A stretch of DNA of 7,609 bases from Bacteroidales bacterium (GCA_017632095.1 JAGBSA010000275.1:1-7609), one strand, 5' to 3'. Shown: positions 1 through 6,107, numbered from the stretch's first letter. Numbers and translations are program-made. The notes: generated by a model not told the origin, from the sequence alone.

Positions 1-601
1 CGATCTGAGGTATCTTTTTGAACGTGCCGTCTGCCAAAGGTGCGAATCCGAAGCCGTCTGCTCCCAAAACTGCTCCTGCATGTATTATGCAGTTGTCCCC
101 TATCACCGTATCGTGATAAAGTTTCACACCTGCGAAAATGGTGACATTCTCTCCTATCTGTACGTTTTCGCCTATGTAAACATGAGGATAAATCTTCGAA
201 TCTTTGCCTACTTTGCTCCCGTTGCTCACAACGGCAAACTCTCCGACATAAACATTTTCACCAATCTCCGCTTGCTTATCTATAAACGCCAAGGAAGAGA
301 TGCCGGTCTTATTCAAACGATATGCGTTGTAAACTTCCAACAATTGTGCAAAGCAACTGTAAGCGTCTTTCACCTTTATCATTGTCGTTTTCACCGTTTG
401 TTCGGGTTCGAAGTCTTCATTCACAATGACAATACTTGCCTCTGTGTCGTATATGTATTGATTGTATTTGCTGTTTGCAAGGAAAGACAAGCCGCCTTTT
501 TCTCCTTCTTCTATCTTACAAAGCTTGCTCACAACGGCATTTTCATCTCCAACCACCGTTCCTTGAAGCATTTGAGCTATCTGTTTTGCCGAAAATTCCA
601 T
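1..601 (-). CDS. lpxD: UDP-3-O-acylglucosamine N-acyltransferase LpxD, 3' end off the window
   Basis: LpxD transfers a 3-hydroxyacyl chain from acyl-ACP to the 2-amino group of UDP-3-O-acylglucosamine, the third step of lipid A synthesis, in the cytoplasm. Translating the minus strand from the ATG at 601 gives 200 residues with no stop before the window edge. Residues 1 to about 100 are the N-terminal uridine-binding domain, including LSFLANSKY (F40 and Y46 align with the E. coli nucleotide-contacting F43 and Y49). From about 105 on come left-handed beta-helix hexapeptide repeats (IGENVYVG, VGKDSKI, IGENVQIG). GADGFGFAP at 180-188 followed by KKIPQI is the LpxD hallmark and separates it from LpxA. 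The catalytic His (His239 in E. coli) would lie beyond the edge, so an intact active site cannot be confirmed. The start is supported by the MEFSAKQIA opening and by a promoter -7 box about 24 bases upstream. In many Bacteroidota an lpxC-fabZ fusion and lpxA follow; that part is outside this window. Confidence 0.97.
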   Translation of the reverse strand, partial: MEFSAKQIAQMLQGTVVGDENAVVSKLCKIEEGEKGGLSFLANSKYNQYIYDTEASIVIVNEDFEPEQTVKTTMIKVKDAYSCFAQLLEVYNAYRLNKTGISSLAFIDKQAEIGENVYVGEFAVVSNGSKVGKDSKIYPHVYIGENVQIGENVTIFAGVKLYHDTVIGDNCIIHAGAVLGADGFGFAPLADGTFKKIPQI

Positions 602-624
602 ATCTTGTTCTGTTTTATCGATTG

Positions 625-632
625 CAAATTTA
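625..632 (-). promoter_or_regulatory. lpxD promoter, Bacteroidota -7 box
   Basis: On the minus strand this reads TAAATTTG, an exact match to the Bacteroidota -7 consensus TAnnTTTG. Nineteen bases further upstream the -33 position has only TTT (CTTTC), so that half is weak. Transcription would start near 618 and leave a leader of roughly 17 bases before the lpxD ATG at 601. This suggests lpxD is expressed independently of the flippase gene upstream. The call is by consensus only. Confidence 0.55.
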
Positions 633-798
633 GTTAAAAATTATTCAACTGAAAGAGTGCCGAGGCTTTTTTTGGGTTTTCGTTCTCTTCGAGGGAGAGA
701 TATGATGTGAGGATGGGGAAAAGAGGAACATGCTTTTCAGTCTCTGAAATCCTTGCAATGGAAACGAAAACCCTTGAGAAAATAACCGCAAACGCCAT

Positions 799-915
799 TT
801 CGAAAATTTTACGAAAGTTTCGTAATAATATTTCGAAGGCTTCGAAATAGTATTTCGACAGTCTCGTAATGGTATTACGACAGCTTCGTAATAGTATTAC
901 GAAGGCTTCGAAATA
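799..915. repeat. 22-bp tandem array of alternating palindromes
   Basis: Four full 22-bp units lie at 819-840, 841-862, 863-884 and 885-906, with a degenerate 20-bp unit before them (799-818) and a partial one after (907-915). Each unit is roughly a 19-bp palindrome plus 3 bases; unit 885-906 begins with arms TTCGTAATA/TATTACGAA around one G, then GGC. The junctions between units are also palindromic: around 830-850 and 896-916 the arms TATTTCGAAG/CTTCGAAATA flank a single G. Dyad axes therefore recur about every 11 bases, so half-units alternate in orientation. The array is non-coding as far as I can judge. It could fold into several alternative hairpins in RNA or offer repeated symmetric protein sites one helical turn apart. 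There is no spacer diversity, so it is not CRISPR. Confidence 0.85.
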
Positions 916-1005
916 ACAGTATAAGTAAGTGGAAAGATCCCAAGACAAAGGAAAATCATTCTAAGAGTTGGTTTTCAATTAGTTTCAATAATAAAAAAAC
1001 GCTCG

Positions 1006-1067
1006 TAAGTCTTTACTTTGATTTCACTCAATCGCTGTTTTGGTTTTATAAGTCTTGGTTTTGATTT
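1006..1067. repeat. pair of 19-bp imperfect direct repeats after the flippase gene
   Basis: TAAGTCTTTACTTTGATTT (1006-1024) and TAAGTCTTGGTTTTGATTT (1049-1067) differ at three positions and start 43 bases apart. The second copy overlaps the last two bases of the flippase stop codon on the complementary strand. The AAGTCT core recurs at 2733-2738 downstream of the M28 gene, so both 3' regions share this short motif. No strong hairpin was found in this stretch, although the minus strand has a run of seven T at 993-999 that could belong to a terminator. Confidence 0.55.
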
Positions 1068-2502
1068 ATCGTTTCAATGCTTTACGCAATTCGAACCAAT
1101 ATGCCACGGCTGCAAAGGCAAGCAATAATATGCTGTTCACAAATAATTTCAATGGTATGTTTGCTATTGTGTTGTTATTCATTAGCAAAAACAGTCCGAA
1201 AGCAAACATTGTGTAAAGGAAAAGGCGTTTCAATGGGTATTTAACGGGATAATATTTTTGTCCGAACGCCCAACAGATTACCATTATCAAGAAATAGCAT
1301 ATCAATGTGGTGTAGGCTGCTCCCATATAGCCGAATTGCGGTACTAAAAGGTAGTTCAAAACTAATGTTACCACGGCTCCGATTATCGAAATGTAGGCTC
1401 CGTAGATTGTTTTATCGCTTACTTTGTACCAAATGGAGAGGTTGTAATATACTCCCAAGCATAGGTTTGCCGCCAAAAGTATCGGTACTACTTTCAAGCC
1501 GCTTCGATATTCTTCTCCTACAAAGTATTGCAATATGTCCATGTATGCGATGACTCCCAAGAAGATAAACAATAGGAATATGAAGTAAACTTTCATTACA
1601 TTGGAGTATGTTTGTTTTGCATCGGCGTTTTTCATCTTTGAGAAGAAGAACGGTTCTGCCGCAAACTTGAATGCTTGAATGAAAAGGCTCATTATGATTG
1701 ACAGTTTGTAGCATGCTCCGTATATTCCTATGTTACTCATCACATAAGCGTTGCAATCGTTTTCTGTTTCCGGGCATTCGAGCAAATGTCTCAAAGCTAT
1801 ACGGTCGAAGGTTTCGTTTATCATTCCTGCCAACCCTCCTATCATAACGGGCAATCCGTATAATAGCATTTTCTTTAGCAGTTTGAAATCTATCTTAAAG
1901 CGAAACTGTATGTATTCGGAAAGTAACATCAGCATGGCTATTGCACTTGCCAAAAGGTTTGAAAGGAAGATACATTGGACTAAGTCTTCGGGTTTGATGA
2001 CAAAAAAGAAAAAGAGGTTGAAAGCTATGTTTGAGAATATGTCTATGCTTTTGATCAGTGCAAATCTTGCTGCTTTGTTTTCCTGACGAAGTTTGGCGTA
2101 TGGTATTGCCCTGAGTGCGTCTAATGCTATTATGAACAGGAACATTGTTATGTAGTTCTTGTGTTCTGAATAGCCCATTAAATCGCTTATTGCACCGAGA
2201 TTGGACATTGTTATCAAGAGAAAGAGTGTTGTTGTGCTGAACAGCGAGAGCATTGCGGTGTTAAAGACCGTTTTTTTGTCGTTATGGGTTTGCGAAAAGC
2301 GGAAAAAGGCTGTTTCCATGCCGTATGTGAGCAGTATCATAAGGAATGAAACATAGGCATAAAGCTCTGAAACCACTCCATATTTGTCTGCTGTCAGCGA
2401 ATAAGTGTAAATAGGAACGAGAAGGTAGTTTAAGAATCTTCCTACTATGGTTGGTATTCCGTAAATGGCGGTTTGTCCCGCAAGTTTTTTCAAATCTCCC
2501 AT
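1066..2502 (-). CDS. Oligosaccharide flippase family membrane protein (Wzx/MATE-like)
   Basis: This 478-residue integral inner-membrane protein belongs to the polysaccharide_synt/MOP flippase superfamily, whose members move lipid-linked glycans across the inner membrane. The opening MGDLKKLAGQTAIYGIPTIV and the following NYLLVPIYTY are typical of the Bacteroidota lineage of this family. I count about 14 hydrophobic segments, roughly at 14-34, 44-66, 80-103, 115-133, 150-170, 175-195, 213-230, 255-280, 302-322, 335-355, 365-387, 391-412, 425-442 and 450-469. Family-like features are ETFDRIALRHLL at about 230-241 and the C-terminal block NLSIWYKVSDKTIYGAY (354-370) followed by VLNYLLVPQFGYMGAAYTTL. 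Length is normal and the frame is intact. The ATG at 2502 is the natural start. No glycosyltransferase neighbours are present, so the substrate (O-antigen, capsule or other) cannot be told. Its leader carries a cluster of overlapping inverted repeats. Confidence 0.92.
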   Translation of the reverse strand: MGDLKKLAGQTAIYGIPTIVGRFLNYLLVPIYTYSLTADKYGVVSELYAYVSFLMILLTYGMETAFFRFSQTHNDKKTVFNTAMLSLFSTTTLFLLITMSNLGAISDLMGYSEHKNYITMFLFIIALDALRAIPYAKLRQENKAARFALIKSIDIFSNIAFNLFFFFVIKPEDLVQCIFLSNLLASAIAMLMLLSEYIQFRFKIDFKLLKKMLLYGLPVMIGGLAGMINETFDRIALRHLLECPETENDCNAYVMSNIGIYGACYKLSIIMSLFIQAFKFAAEPFFFSKMKNADAKQTYSNVMKVYFIFLLFIFLGVIAYMDILQYFVGEEYRSGLKVVPILLAANLCLGVYYNLSIWYKVSDKTIYGAYISIIGAVVTLVLNYLLVPQFGYMGAAYTTLICYFLIMVICWAFGQKYYPVKYPLKRLFLYTMFAFGLFLLMNNNTIANIPLKLFVNSILLLAFAAVAYWFELRKALKR

Positions 2503-2547
2503 TATATTTTGGATTTATTTTGTTGGTTTTCTTATTTGGATTTACTC

Positions 2548-2579
2548 TTTCTTTGTTTTAATTTACTGAAACAAAGAAA
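2548..2579. repeat. perfect 11-bp inverted repeat in the flippase leader
   Basis: TTTCTTTGTTT (2548-2558) and AAACAAAGAAA (2569-2579) are exact reverse complements separated by 10 bases. On the minus strand this hairpin would sit about 45 bases upstream of the flippase ATG. Its loop and inner arm overlap the left arm of the 12-bp repeat at 2560-2571, so the two structures cannot form together. Confidence 0.7.
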
Positions 2580-2630
2580 CAAAAAACTGAAACTTGATTT
2601 CGTTTTTTCAAAATCAAATTTCAGTAAATT
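2560..2630. repeat. perfect 12-bp inverted repeat enclosing a second hairpin
   Basis: AATTTACTGAAA (2560-2571) and TTTCAGTAAATT (2619-2630) are exact reverse complements with 47 bases between them. The right arm overlaps the right arm of the hairpin at 2587-2624, and the left arm overlaps the hairpin at 2548-2579. Forming this long-range stem would therefore disrupt both local hairpins. Confidence 0.65.
2587..2624 (-). repeat. 14-bp hairpin in the flippase leader
   Basis: CTGAAACTTGATTT (2587-2600) faces AAATCAAATTTCAG (2611-2624) across a 10-base loop, with one non-matching pair. In minus-strand RNA that pair is a tolerated G-U, while in plus-strand RNA it is a C-A mismatch. That favours a role in the leftward transcript, either as the 3' end of the M28 operon message or as a leader structure of the flippase message. 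No T-run follows it directly, so it is not a textbook terminator. Confidence 0.6.
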
Positions 2631-2690
2631 CTTTCTTTTAATTCGTTATAATCAATTGAAATTCAAGTTATTTAATACTTAATTTTGTTT

Positions 2691-2707
2691 TGTTGCCACG
2701 TGAAACA
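2691..2707. other. near-palindrome around CACGTG resembling half of a parS site
   Basis: The plus strand reads TGTTGCCACGTGAAACA. The right half CACGTGAAACA equals one half of the ParB site consensus TGTTTCACGTGAAACA, and the left half would match the TGTTCCACGTG variant only with a one-base insertion. ParB sites rarely tolerate a spacing change, so this is a resemblance, not a confident site. Confidence 0.2.
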
Positions 2708-2733
2708 TTGCTTTGTAAATCTAAGAGTCCACA

Positions 2734-2812
2734 AGTCTAAAAGACTAAAAGACTACAAGCACTCGTTGTCTTGTTTACTTATTGTCTCATTTTCTTGTTG
2801 ACTTATCGTCTC
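2734..2812. repeat. short direct repeats downstream of the M28 gene
   Basis: CTTGTTTACTTATTGTCTC (2770-2788) and CTTGTTGACTTATCGTCTC (2794-2812) match at 17 of 19 positions and start 24 bases apart; the second touches the M28 stop codon. Beside them lie AAAAGACT twice in tandem (2739-2754) and a palindrome AGTCT-AAA-AGACT (2734-2746). This looks like a simple-repeat 3' region. I see no coding potential in it. Confidence 0.6.
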
Positions 2813-4068
2813 TAATACCTCTTAATAAATTCTTTCAGCAAATTACAAAAGTCAATGTGTTTGGTGAATGAAAGTTCTACGCCATCGTCATAAACAGTGT
2901 GATATTCGTTATACTCACAACCGTAAGTGAAAAGAAAATGTGCAGGAACGCCTTTTTGAACGAATGGACAATGGTCGCTATTGCAACTCTCCTCCCCTAA
3001 CACTACTTTACTGAACCAATGATTCTCTTTGTTTATTTGTTGAAGCAATTCTCCTGCCTCAGGTTCTTTCTTACCGTTTATTACTGCTACTCCTGTAGAA
3101 CCTGTTCCTACCATATCCAAATTAAATAAGAATTTCATCTTACTTAAATCGACCAAAGGGTTTTCAGCAGCGAAAGTTGAGCCTACAAGACCTATCTCCT
3201 CCCCTGTTACAAACATAAAAACAACTGAATGCTCCGCAGGATTCTTTGCATAATATTTTGCAAGATCTAAAAGAACCGCCACAGCACTTGCATTATCGTT
3301 TGCTCCGGGAAAGTGAACTGAGCCAATCTTTCCAAGATGGTCGTAGTGGCATACAAAAGCAAAGCAACTATCTTTATATTTTGTTCCCTCTACCCTCGCC
3401 CATACGTTTTGGGAAGCGTAGTTTTCGTGAAATTCACTCTTGATTGAAAGTTTCAAACGATTGATTTTCTTTGAGAATATTTTGTCTCTGAGTTGCACAA
3501 CAGGGAACGACATTACGTTTCTACCGGTGTAGTATTGCAGTTTATCTTGTCCTTGAATTATGGCTAACTTTGGAGTGTTTGATTCTTCTTTCAATGTACG
3601 CAAAAATCTTATTGCATCATAATTTTCCAATTCTCCAAGGTTAAAAATCAAGACTTTATCTTTTAATTTGTTAGGTTTTAGTTTTTCCAATTCTGCTTTT
3701 GTGGATATGACTTTTGCTTTCTCATTTTTCAAAATCAAATCACAAGATGGAGATGCTCCCAAAACAAGAAATTCTTTTCCTAATTCAAGTTTTCTATTCT
3801 TTATTCCAACACACAGATCTGCTTCCAAGATGTTATTCACCTTCAAAGGAACTGATTGAAATCCGTCTTCACCCAAAAGACTTACGTTATTTTTCTTTAA
3901 TTCTGAGCGAATAAACTCTGCAGCCTTTTTATCTCCGTTATCAATGTAAGCTCTACCTCCCATGTATTTGCTTGTCAAGGTGTCTTTGCAAAATATTGCA
4001 TAGTTATATGACTGAGAATAAGACACAAGGCTTAGAAACATTGCCACAAATAAAAATAAAACTCTCAT
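2812..4068 (-). CDS. Exported M28 family zinc peptidase
   Basis: This 418-residue protein is a co-catalytic zinc aminopeptidase-type hydrolase of family M28. Residues 1-20 are a signal peptide (MRVLFLFVAMFLSLVSYS, then QS), so it acts in the periplasm or beyond; there is no lipobox and no obvious type IX secretion C-terminal domain. The catalytic domain starts near 233. Expected residues are all present: HYDHLG (H241, D243), PGANDNAS (bridging D258), TGEEIGLVGS (E290 as general base, E291 as ligand), NLDMVG (D318), SDHCPF (D365, H366) and YHTVYD (H390). Residues about 115-195 resemble a PA-like insert seen in many M28 members; that part is an inference. The ATG at 4068 overlaps the upstream stop as ATGA, so it is second in an operon with translational coupling. 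Substrate specificity cannot be read from the sequence, and aminopeptidase versus glutaminyl-cyclase-like activity is uncertain; the intact two-metal ligand set favours a peptidase. Confidence 0.95.
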   Translation of the reverse strand: MRVLFLFVAMFLSLVSYSQSYNYAIFCKDTLTSKYMGGRAYIDNGDKKAAEFIRSELKKNNVSLLGEDGFQSVPLKVNNILEADLCVGIKNRKLELGKEFLVLGASPSCDLILKNEKAKVISTKAELEKLKPNKLKDKVLIFNLGELENYDAIRFLRTLKEESNTPKLAIIQGQDKLQYYTGRNVMSFPVVQLRDKIFSKKINRLKLSIKSEFHENYASQNVWARVEGTKYKDSCFAFVCHYDHLGKIGSVHFPGANDNASAVAVLLDLAKYYAKNPAEHSVVFMFVTGEEIGLVGSTFAAENPLVDLSKMKFLFNLDMVGTGSTGVAVINGKKEPEAGELLQQINKENHWFSKVVLGEESCNSDHCPFVQKGVPAHFLFTYGCEYNEYHTVYDDGVELSFTKHIDFCNLLKEFIKRY

Positions 4069-4688
4069 AATACTACGTTTGAATTTATTAAATACCTGTT
4101 ATTTTTCCACTCTTTCTTCCATTGCTCCTCTGGAATGATTTTATTGTTTTTGTCTAAACTGTTTTGATTTTTATCTTTTGCTATTATCTTGGCATAACCT
4201 TTTGAAATCAAGTCTTTTATGTTTTCAAATACTTCCTCTGTTTCTTGTTTTCCGATTTTTGAAAATAGATATAAACCGACTTCATTGTTGTATTCGTCCA
4301 TCGTTCTGCCTGCAAGATCGTAACCGGATAAGGGTTTGATATTAAAGATATAGTAGTTATAATCTTCATACATCAATCCTATTTTACGAGATTTATCAAT
4401 ACCTATCTCTTTTGCCAAACTATACATCCAGTATATATGTCTGAAAGCATCATATCGACTTCCTTCAACATTGGTTTCAAAGTTTCCAGTTTTGTAAAGA
4501 CTATCCATTTTTACCAAAACATGATTCGATACTATCAAAGCTTTTTTGATATTATTTATATTTACAGTTACCCAAATCTTATCTTGAAATTTTATACTCT
4601 TAATAAGCATCTTTTGATCTTGAGCGGACAAAGATAAAAATGAAACAAGGAATAAAAATAATAAAATATGGATTTTATACTTTTTCAT
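4065..4688 (-). CDS. Exported hypothetical protein, DUF6973-like
   Basis: A 207-residue protein with a clear signal peptide: MKKYKIH, then a hydrophobic stretch ending LSLSA, with QDQ as the likely mature N-terminus. The conserved-looking core is RYDAFRHIYWMYSLAKEIG (D80, R83, H84) followed by KSRKIGLMYEDYN (E108) and TMDEYNNEVGLY (D131, N134, N135). From memory this D-A-x-R-H-x-x-W / G-x-x-x-E / M-D-x-x-N-N-x-x-G pattern resembles DUF6973, a family of unknown function; family members often have His before the Glu, where this protein has Tyr. The pattern of conserved polar residues suggests an enzyme or metal site, but no reaction can be assigned. The C-terminal 40 residues are rich in Lys, Asn and Glu. 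It is the first gene of an operon with the M28 peptidase, overlapping it by ATGA, so the two are probably made in linked amounts and exported together. No consensus promoter was found upstream. The gene is certain; the family is tentative. Confidence 0.8.
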   Translation of the reverse strand: MKKYKIHILLFLFLVSFLSLSAQDQKMLIKSIKFQDKIWVTVNINNIKKALIVSNHVLVKMDSLYKTGNFETNVEGSRYDAFRHIYWMYSLAKEIGIDKSRKIGLMYEDYNYYIFNIKPLSGYDLAGRTMDEYNNEVGLYLFSKIGKQETEEVFENIKDLISKGYAKIIAKDKNQNSLDKNNKIIPEEQWKKEWKNNRYLINSNVVL

Positions 4689-4830
4689 CTTATTTTCCTA
4701 TTTCAAAACAGCTAAATATTCAAAAAAATCAAGGCTCTCGATAAGTTAATACTTTTTTTTGAACGTATAATGTTAAAATATTTTAATTTTTATTCAAAAT
4801 TTCAATCCTAATTTTCTAAGTAACAAATAA

Positions 4831-4869
4831 ATAGAGTAAAGTAATATGTTAATTTTTATTTTACTCTAT
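4831..4869 (-). terminator. hairpin terminator after nadA
   Basis: ATAGAGTAAA (4831-4840) and TTTACTCTAT (4860-4869) are perfect complements around a 19-base AT-rich loop. On the minus strand the stem begins 7 bases after the nadA stop codon (4877-4879) and is followed by TTATTTGTTA, a moderately T-rich tail. The position directly behind the gene supports a terminator that separates nadA from the exported-protein operon. The stem is AT-rich, so it is weak by enterobacterial standards. Confidence 0.6.
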
Positions 4870-4876
4870 ATTTCCC

Positions 4877-5824
4877 CTATTTTAAGATTCCAAGCTGTTT
4901 TGAAATATCCAACATCTTATTTATTGGTTTTGCCGCTGCTGAAATCAAATATTCTGATAATTCTATTTCGTAACGCTCGTTTTCAAGCGAATCTAAAACT
5001 TTTGCCATAGTGTTTAACTTCATGTGTCTGCAATCATTGCAAACTAATCCTTCGTTTGGAGTTACTATAGTGAAAATTTTATCTGGATTATCTTGCTTTA
5101 ATTTATGTACTATACCAGATTCTGTTGCTACTAAGAAATGTTTGTTCTCAGAATTACTGATATGTTTTATCATAGCTTGAGTTGAACCGACAAAATCAGC
5201 AAGTTGTAAAACTGAATCATTACATTCAGGATGCGCAACCAAGATTGCATCTGGCGATTCAGCCTTTATCTTTGATACATACTCAGGTGTAAGCAACTCA
5301 TGTACCTCACAGCTACCGTTCCACAAAACCATATTTCTTCCACTTAATCTATTGATATATCCACCTAAGTTTTTATCCGGTGCAAATATTATTTTCTGAT
5401 CTTTAGGTAAAGATTCAACTATTTGAATTGCGTTTCCAGAAGTACATATTATGTCAGAAAGAGTTTTTATTTCGGCGGAACAATTTATGTAAGATATAAC
5501 TAAATGATCCGGATATTGTTCTTTGAATTTCTTAAACTCATTATATTTACATGAATCTGCTAACGAACACCCTGCATTCAAGTCTGGAATTATTACTTTT
5601 TTATTTGGATTAAGTATTTTTGCTGTTTCACCCATGAAATGAACTCCACAGAACAAAATCATCTCTGCTTCTGTCTCTTTAGCTTTTTGAGCTAAGTTTA
5701 AACTATCGCCTACAAAATCTGCTATATCTTGAATTTCAGGAATTTGATAGTAGTGTGCTAAAATTATAGCTTTCTTTTCTTCTTTCAGTTTAAGGATTTT
5801 CTCTCTGATTTCGTTGCTATTCAT
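4877..5824 (-). CDS. nadA: Quinolinate synthase NadA
   Basis: NadA condenses iminoaspartate (made by NadB) with dihydroxyacetone phosphate to give quinolinate, the precursor used by NadC in de novo NAD synthesis; it is a cytoplasmic [4Fe-4S] enzyme. The 315-residue product has the complete pattern of the family: AHYYQIPEIQDIADFVGDS near 23-41 (H23, Y25), CGVHFMGETAKIL near 59-71, NAGCSLADSC with cluster ligand C86, WNGSCEVHE with C172, AHPEC (H198, E200), ATESGIVH near 233-240, TPNEGLVCNDC near 255-265 and CRHMKLN with C265. The three ligand cysteines C86, C172 and C265 match the usual spacing. Length fits the short, three-Cys form of the enzyme. The ATG at 5824 directly precedes the conserved N-terminus. 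nadB and nadC are not adjacent here. It has its own promoter and a hairpin behind it, so it is probably transcribed alone. Confidence 0.99.
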   Translation of the reverse strand: MNSNEIREKILKLKEEKKAIILAHYYQIPEIQDIADFVGDSLNLAQKAKETEAEMILFCGVHFMGETAKILNPNKKVIIPDLNAGCSLADSCKYNEFKKFKEQYPDHLVISYINCSAEIKTLSDIICTSGNAIQIVESLPKDQKIIFAPDKNLGGYINRLSGRNMVLWNGSCEVHELLTPEYVSKIKAESPDAILVAHPECNDSVLQLADFVGSTQAMIKHISNSENKHFLVATESGIVHKLKQDNPDKIFTIVTPNEGLVCNDCRHMKLNTMAKVLDSLENERYEIELSEYLISAAAKPINKMLDISKQLGILK

Positions 5825-5912
5825 AATTAAAATATTGTTTTTATAATTTTGTTATTATCAATTATGCCTTGTTGGTTTTGTTGAAAAAGATTTTTTCTTT
5901 CAATCTACTTTG

Positions 5913-5942
5913 CAAAAGTACTACTTTTTATTAACAAAACAA
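5913..5942 (-). promoter_or_regulatory. nadA promoter
   Basis: On the minus strand the sequence is TTG, then 19 bases, then TACTTTTG (5920-5913), a full match to the Bacteroidota -33/-7 promoter (TTG, 19-21 bases, TAnnTTTG). The predicted start of transcription is near 5906, giving a leader of about 80 bases before the ATG at 5824. I could not recognise an operator for a known NAD regulator. Confidence 0.75.
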
Positions 5943-6006
5943 TGAACTTTATTTACATTTGAAAGAGTTACATATCAGTATTTTATCCTTATTATTAACA
6001 AATTAC

Positions 6007-6107
6007 TGATTATCATATTATGTTGATAAATTATTTAACTAAAATAAACATTAAAAATGTGAAGAAGGCTTGATTATCTATGTTGATAAACAGTCTGTTT
6101 TTCCACA
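6007..6107. repeat. two direct repeats with DnaA-box-like cores plus a third near-box
   Basis: TGATTATC plus TATGTTGATAAA occurs at 6007-6030 (with ATAT inserted between the two parts) and again at 6071-6090 (no insertion). The TGTTGATAA cores at 6021-6029 and 6081-6089 are exactly 60 bases apart and differ by one base from TGTGGATAA, the complement of the DnaA box TTATCCACA. TTTTCCACA at 6099-6107 is also one mismatch from TTATCCACA. The repetition is plain; the protein that might bind is a guess, with DnaA or a local transcription regulator both possible. Confidence 0.6.

Larger units (their letters stand above)
602..1065. other. 464-bp intergenic region between flippase and lpxD
   Basis: I see no credible gene here. 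It contains the lpxD promoter (625-632), a 22-bp palindromic repeat array (799-915) and a pair of imperfect direct repeats near the flippase stop (1006-1067). A 104-codon minus-strand reading frame spans 634-948, but its first third is translated repeat array (similar peptides CYFEAFVILLRS and YYFEAFEILLRN recur 22 residues apart simply because three 22-bp units make 66 bases). It resembles no family I know and it ends immediately before the lpxD -7 box. I treat it as non-coding. Confidence 0.6.
2503..2811. other. 309-bp intergenic region between M28 peptidase and flippase genes
   Basis: I find no gene. The half next to the flippase (2503-2640) is extremely AT-rich and dominated by three overlapping inverted repeats. 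The half next to the M28 gene (2700-2811) holds short direct repeats and a small palindrome AGTCT-AAA-AGACT (2734-2746). I found no minus-strand TAnnTTTG box for the flippase gene, so its promoter is unidentified; it may use a divergent one or be read through from the M28 operon. Confidence 0.6.

Noticed and set aside
80..637. A 185-codon plus-strand reading frame.
   Set aside because: It is antisense to lpxD, whose minus-strand translation is unmistakable over the same DNA.
799..915. The repeat array as a CRISPR locus.
   Set aside because: Units are contiguous 22-bp palindromes without unique spacers, and no cas gene is nearby.
634..948. A 104-codon minus-strand reading frame between the flippase gene and lpxD.
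   Set aside because: Its N-terminal part is the translated 22-bp array, the peptide repetition follows arithmetically from 3 x 22 bases, the rest resembles no family, and the frame ends at the lpxD -7 box. The repeat changes preserve palindromes, not codons.
1305..2086. Several plus- and minus-strand frames of 80 to 110 codons.
   Set aside because: They lie inside the flippase gene in other frames and have no recognisable features.
2548..2630. Inverted repeats as ends of a transposable element (MITE).
   Set aside because: The arms are nested and overlapping, there is no target duplication that I can see, and no related copy occurs in the window.
2812..4068. M28 protein as a glutaminyl cyclase, since both exported proteins here have Gln at the likely mature N-terminus.
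   Set aside because: The general-base and ligand set (D258, E290, E291, D318, H390) with H241 and D243 fits a two-zinc peptidase, and cyclases of this fold normally keep only one zinc; I keep the peptidase call.
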